Source of the DNA: RGIG464 sp045643185 | Lineage (GTDB): Bacteria > Myxococcota_A > Bradymonadia > UBA4248 | Length of the DNA: 13,976 bases | NCBI GenBank assembly: GCA_045643185.1 | Contig: JAZUKH010000002.1 | Coordinates: 1 to 13,976 of the forward strand | Reading direction: 5' to 3' | Shown: positions 11,131-13,976 of the stretch, piece after piece | Numbering within the stretch: position 1 is the first letter of the stretch | How the letters are laid out: the number at the start of each line of letters is the position of its first letter | Position numbers and translations under genes: made by a program | Notes under the pieces: generated by a model | What the model was told of the DNA's origin: nothing | Database searches by the model: none | What the model saw: the letters and a program-made list of their open reading frames with translations, nothing else

Positions 11131-13899
11131 ATGAAATACGGAGATGAACTGCCCAAATTTGAGTGGCTGACCGAGAATACTTTTGTGTACTGCGGCATCA
11201 AAATGAAGATGACGTCGATGTATGAACAGTATTTTGATGCGAAGCGCCAGAATCCGGAAGCTCTTTTGCTATTTCGCATGGGCGACTTTTATGAGACGTT
11301 TTTTGATGATGCCAAGGTGGTGAGCCGAGCGCTCGACCTGACACTGACGGCGCGCAGCAAGACCGATGAAGGTCAGCCGATCCCGATGGCCGGCGTGCCG
11401 CACCGCACGATCAACGAATACCTTTTTTCGCTTGTGGAACAAGGTTTTCGCGTAGCCGTCGTCGATCAGCTCGAAGACCCGAGCACGGTGCCCGCCGGCG
11501 TCATCGTCAAACGTGGCATCACCCAGATCGTCACGCCCGGAACGCTGTGTGATGACCGCCCGGGCTACGACCGAAACGCGCGTTTTCTCGGAGCAGTCGT
11601 CATGAACGCCGACAAAACGCTCGCGCTGTCCTGTATCGACCTCGCGACGGGCTACTGCACAATGACCGAAGTCACGTCGTTTCAAGCGCTCAGTGCGGAG
11701 CTGCAACGCCTGAACGTACGCGAGATCGTGACCCCGATCGAAGATCCGGCGTTTGAAAAAGCGTGTGTCGGCATTCCCATCGAACACAAGGACATGCAGC
11801 TGTTCTCGCAGCAGGCGCTGCTCGACCATTGGCAACAAACTGAAGATGAAGGCCAGTCGCTGCTCTCGAAAGATAAGTTTTTGACATTTTTGAACGCCAT
11901 CGAAGACCTCGGCTACGCCAATCCAAATGGCGTGATCTCGGCATTCTGCGGCGAGTTGATGTATCTGGTCGAATTGCACCACGCGCTCACGGCGAATATT
12001 GAGCAGATCTATCCGTATCGCGCGGACGCGTTCATGCAGATCGACCAATCGACGTTCCAGAATCTCGAGATCTACGCGACTTTACGCGGCGGTGGCAAAA
12101 CGGGCTCACTGCTTGGAGAACTCGACGAAACGATCACGAGCTGCGGTTCGCGCCTCATGCAAAACTGGCTCGCCTACCCGCTCAAAAGCGCATCGCAGAT
12201 CAAGACTCGCGCCGACGCCGTCGAGGACCTCGTCAACGATTTCGAATCGCGCGAGGATTTCCGAACACTGCTCAAAGAAACGGGCGACCTTGAACGCCTC
12301 ACGACCAAGCTGGCCAACAACAAGATCATGCCGCGCGAACTCGTCATGCTCAAAAACACGCTGCGCGTCATCCCCAAAATCATTGAACGCTGCCAAAAAA
12401 CGCATGCCAGCTACCTGCGAGATGCCATAGAGCAGCTCAATCCCCTGCCCAAACTCGCGGACGAGATCGAAAAAGCCCTCATCGAAGACGCACCAAGCAA
12501 CCTCAACGACACGAATTTCTTTAAACGCGGCTACGATGAAACGCTCGATCACTACAAGACCGTCTCGGAAGAAGGCGATCAGTGGCTGCTCAAATACGAG
12601 ATGGATCAAAAGGCCAAAACGGGCATCACATCCCTTAAAGTCAAGTACCAACGCGTCTTTGGTTACTTTATCGAGGTGCCCAAAGCCAAGCTTTCGGGCG
12701 TTCCGGCCAGTTATGTGCGTTCGCAGACGCTGACCAATTCAGACCGATTCTACACGACCGAGCTGAAAGAGTTTGAAGAAGAGATCACAGCGGCCCAAAC
12801 GAAGCGCGGCGACCTGGAACTTCAACTCTTTTCAGACCTCAAACTGTTTGCGAGCCACCACATTCCGATGTTGATGCGCAACGCACGCGTTTTGGCGCAC
12901 ATCGACGTATTGTCGAGCCTTGCCCACACGGCGCATCACCGCAATTACACGCGTCCGCAACTCGACGAATCGAATGCGTTCGTGCTCAAAGGCGCGCGCC
13001 ACCCCGTCGTCGAGCAGTTTTTGCCCAAAGGTGAACGTTTTGTGCCCAATGACATCGTGCTGAACGACAATGGCCGGTTTATGATCATCACCGGTCCGAA
13101 CATGGCCGGTAAGTCAACGATCATTCGTCAGGCAGCGATCATCGCGCTGATGGCGCAAATGGGTTCGTTCGTGCCCGCCGAGTCGGCGCACATTGGCCTC
13201 ATTGACCGAATTTTTTCGCGCGTCGGCGCCAGCGACAACCTCGCCCTCGGCCAGTCCACCTTTATGGTCGAAATGACCGAGACCGCCAACATTTTGAACC
13301 ACGCCACGCCCAAAAGCCTCGTCATTCTCGATGAGATCGGCCGCGGCACGTCCACCTACGACGGCCTTTCACTCGCCTGGGCTATCACCGAATACCTGCA
13401 CACCAAACTCGGGGCGAGGGCACTGTTCGCGACGCACTATCACGAACTCACCGAACTCGAAAACGTCCTGCCCGGCGTCACAAACGCCTCCATCGCCGTC
13501 AAAGAGTACCAAAAAGACATCATCTTTTTGCGCAAACTCGTGCCCGGCCCGGCCAACAGAAGCTATGGCATCGAAGTCGCCAGACTCGCCGGCATCCCTG
13601 CCCCCGTCATCGAACGCGCAGACACCATCCTCAAGCTCCTCGAAAAAAACGCCCATAGCGAGCTCGTCCACCAGGAAGCTGGAAAAAACTCAAACGACAG
13701 CCAAAAGATTGCCGTCATCAAACATCCGATCACGCAGCGATCCCTGTTCGCCGACCCCACGCCAGCCCCAGAAACGCCAGCGCTGTCGCCAGAGATCGCC
13801 GAATTCATCGACGCGTTCAAAGCCATCTCACTCGACGCCATGGCACCAATTCAGGCGCTCAACTGGATCTACAAGTGGCAGAAAAAACTCAATTCATAA
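11131..13899 (+). CDS. mutS: DNA mismatch repair protein MutS
   Basis: MutS binds mismatched or looped DNA and, with ATP, recruits MutL. The chosen start is the ATG at 11131 (922 residues) because AGGAG lies 11 bases upstream; a TTG at 11086 and ATGs at 11203, 11209 and 11218 are alternatives without good sites. Key parts: the mismatch-probing Phe-Tyr-Glu in RMGDFYETFF (F53, E55), showing a true MutS1; the lever and clamp regions; Walker A GPNMAGKST (655-663); Walker B VILDEIGRGTSTYDG (Asp734, Glu735); ATHYHEL; and a C-terminal helix-turn-helix and dimer segment ending DAMAPIQALNWIYKW. Length is slightly above the usual 850-890, partly from about 25 extra N-terminal residues. No mutL is nearby. 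Both flanks carry an inverted copy of the G6/C6 hairpin element. Confidence 0.97.
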   Translation: MKYGDELPKFEWLTENTFVYCGIKMKMTSMYEQYFDAKRQNPEALLLFRMGDFYETFFDDAKVVSRALDLTLTARSKTDEGQPIPMAGVPHRTINEYLFSLVEQGFRVAVVDQLEDPSTVPAGVIVKRGITQIVTPGTLCDDRPGYDRNARFLGAVVMNADKTLALSCIDLATGYCTMTEVTSFQALSAELQRLNVREIVTPIEDPAFEKACVGIPIEHKDMQLFSQQALLDHWQQTEDEGQSLLSKDKFLTFLNAIEDLGYANPNGVISAFCGELMYLVELHHALTANIEQIYPYRADAFMQIDQSTFQNLEIYATLRGGGKTGSLLGELDETITSCGSRLMQNWLAYPLKSASQIKTRADAVEDLVNDFESREDFRTLLKETGDLERLTTKLANNKIMPRELVMLKNTLRVIPKIIERCQKTHASYLRDAIEQLNPLPKLADEIEKALIEDAPSNLNDTNFFKRGYDETLDHYKTVSEEGDQWLLKYEMDQKAKTGITSLKVKYQRVFGYFIEVPKAKLSGVPASYVRSQTLTNSDRFYTTELKEFEEEITAAQTKRGDLELQLFSDLKLFASHHIPMLMRNARVLAHIDVLSSLAHTAHHRNYTRPQLDESNAFVLKGARHPVVEQFLPKGERFVPNDIVLNDNGRFMIITGPNMAGKSTIIRQAAIIALMAQMGSFVPAESAHIGLIDRIFSRVGASDNLALGQSTFMVEMTETANILNHATPKSLVILDEIGRGTSTYDGLSLAWAITEYLHTKLGARALFATHYHELTELENVLPGVTNASIAVKEYQKDIIFLRKLVPGPANRSYGIEVARLAGIPAPVIERADTILKLLEKNAHSELVHQEAGKNSNDSQKIAVIKHPITQRSLFADPTPAPETPALSPEIAEFIDAFKAISLDAMAPIQALNWIYKWQKKLNS

Positions 13900-13920
13900 A
13901 ACGTCACTTGTCTTTTTTTA

Positions 13921-13951
13921 GATAGGGGGGAAGTCTCCCCCCACGCCGCTA
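13921..13951 (-). repeat. REP-like G6/C6 hairpin element, copy B
   Basis: Read on the minus strand, this matches copy A (11014-11044) at 28 of 31 bases, including the GGGGGGA/TCCCCCC stem and the TAGCNGCGT flank. It lies 21 bases after the mutS stop, next to a seven-T run at 13913-13919. That T-run lies before the hairpin, so this is not an ordinary terminator for mutS. The rest of the window to 13976 shows no gene. Confidence 0.75.
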
Positions 13952-13976
13952 TTTTCGAATATCTGCGCCGGAACAC

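Noticed and set aside
11269..12048. A 259-residue minus-strand frame inside mutS, with others at 12106-12651 and 13369-13671.
   Set aside because: They are antisense to conserved MutS domains; their composition is that of an out-of-frame shadow, with no recognisable motif.
13900..13951. A rho-independent terminator for mutS.
   Set aside because: The seven-T run at 13913-13919 comes before, not after, the G6/C6 hairpin, and no stem precedes the T-run.

Overview
The window (about 14 kb, no rRNA or tRNA seen) looks like chromosomal DNA of a Myxococcota or former-Deltaproteobacteria type organism. The pointers are a Hanks-type Ser/Thr kinase, an AgmX/GltJ-like zinc-ribbon/GYF/TonB-C-like protein, a large lipoprotein built of DUF4215-like Cys-rich repeats, and tandem type IV pilins. 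This placement rests on gene content only. Coding density is high and no gene-free gap exceeds 300 bases.

Left part (1-4560, all minus strand): a Ser/Thr protein kinase truncated by the window edge; a 536-residue zinc-ribbon/GYF/TM/Lys-Glu-rich/AgmX-PglI-tail protein; a small exported protein whose pattern recalls gliding-motility CglF/GltF-type proteins; and a PP2C phosphatase carrying an N-terminal signal sequence. The small protein and the GYF protein form a clear two-gene operon, with a TTGACC-17-TATAAT promoter before it and a perfect 11-bp-stem terminator after it. Kinase, phosphatase and envelope-spanning protein side by side suggest a phospho-signalling and envelope or gliding-related module. 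This is the most interesting part of the window.

Middle (4660-9098): a divergent Sua5/YciO/YrdC-family gene with a degenerate substrate loop converges, over a perfectly palindromic bidirectional terminator, on an 855-residue Cys-rich repeat lipoprotein. Upstream of that is a WbpP/TviC-like UDP-sugar 4-epimerase.

Right part (9307-13976): two type IV pilin-like genes (minus strand), then tatA (TTG start) and mutS on the plus strand. The tatA-mutS gap is a dense block of repeats and hairpins: two 36-bp tandem units, an 8-bp inverted repeat, a long bulged stem, and a G6/C6 hairpin element. A 31-bp version of the last element recurs in inverted orientation just after mutS (28 of 31 positions identical), so it may be a dispersed REP-like repeat.
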